A stretch of 41,591 nucleotides of DNA from Lingula anatina (taxonomy: Eukaryota; Brachiopoda; Lingulata; Lingulida; Lingulidae), in NCBI RefSeq assembly GCF_001039355.2, contig NW_019773833.1:1-41591 (forward strand), written 5' to 3'. The notes under the pieces are model-generated. The model worked only from the letters and a program-made list of their open reading frames with translations. It had not been told where the DNA came from and searched no databases. Both the position numbers and the translations under genes were made by a program. Positions within the stretch are counted from its first letter, which is position 1. Each line of letters opens with the position of its first letter. Positions 41,277-41,591 of the stretch are shown one piece after another.

Positions 41277-41321
41277 TTAACTGGCTTCTACAGAGGCAAT
41301 GATAGTTCTGCATTGACGACC
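41277..41321 (-). CDS. possible terminal exon of a minus-strand gene leaving the window
   Basis: After a strong acceptor on the minus strand (CTTTTATTTTTCAG), 14 codons (GRQCRTIIASVEAS) run to TAA at 41277-41279, followed about 30 bp later by a CAATAAG-like signal. Other frames after the same acceptor are also open for a few codons, so the phase is uncertain. The rest of the gene would lie to the right of the window. Confidence 0.3.
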   Translation of the reverse strand, partial: GRQCRTIIASVEAS

Positions 41322-41591
41322 CTGAAAAATAAAAGTTGAAAATATTAAAATATTATTCAGTTAAAATGTGTATTCAGTTACATGTAGTGTAAATAGATGT
41401 TGACAGTAACTCTACAACAACCAGCTCCTGGCTGCTATGATATAATTACTGCTTTCATGTACAGTTTTACCAGCTGTTTGATATAGTTTTCCTCTTAAAA
41501 AACTGAAAGCTTACTTAGTTATGATACATCAAAACAAAGAGACAAACAAAAAGAACTTCTCTGTAAATGTATAATAAATCCATTCTAAACT

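Overview
The window is animal DNA: AT-rich, with short exons bounded by GT/AG introns, TATA and AATAAA signals, and many transposon families typical of marine invertebrates. A mollusc or another lophotrochozoan is plausible, but the sequence does not settle the clade. There are no operons, ribosome binding sites or CRISPR arrays.

The clearest host gene lies at 17.7-20.8 kb on the plus strand. Its four exons (17728-17848, 18459-18505, 19575-19668, 20073-20803) have compatible intron phases (1, 0, 1) and encode a 330-residue type II membrane glycosyltransferase of the MGAT4 family, closest by eye to MGAT4C. It has a TATA box upstream, an AATAAA signal downstream, and introns invaded by a LINE tail and hAT-like MITEs. 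It lacks the C-terminal domain of vertebrate MGAT4 proteins. Possible exons further downstream (24.5 and 25.0 kb) are unassigned.

From 2 to 12 kb is a transposon graveyard, mostly on the minus strand. It holds an Ulp1 protease plus PHD-finger relic (2.1-2.5 kb), a complete but dead 3446-bp Harbinger element with 26-bp terminal inverted repeats and 3-bp target duplication (3591-7036), a hAT/ZNF862-like exon (7.1-7.3 kb), a MADF-domain gene fragment (7.5-8.2 kb), a tnp2/CACTA-like transposase relic (9.0-10.3 kb), and a Ty3/gypsy-type integrase remnant with a downstream zinc-finger-like frame (11.1-12.1 kb). A 33-bp minisatellite grew inside the tnp2-like coding sequence. The Harbinger element carries both expected genes, a DDE nuclease and a Myb/SANT-like partner, and both are broken.

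From 13 to 15 kb there are three MITEs, one with a perfect 8-bp target duplication. From 21 to 25 kb there is another MITE and an antisense LTR with its own TATA box and polyadenylation signal. From 25 to 41.6 kb I recognise almost no genes. That stretch holds a tRNA-derived SINE-like module, a near-identical 168-bp direct duplication ending in a hairpin, a palindrome-rich tandem array, microsatellites, dispersed repeats shared with the first half of the window, and a possible terminal exon of a minus-strand gene leaving on the right.
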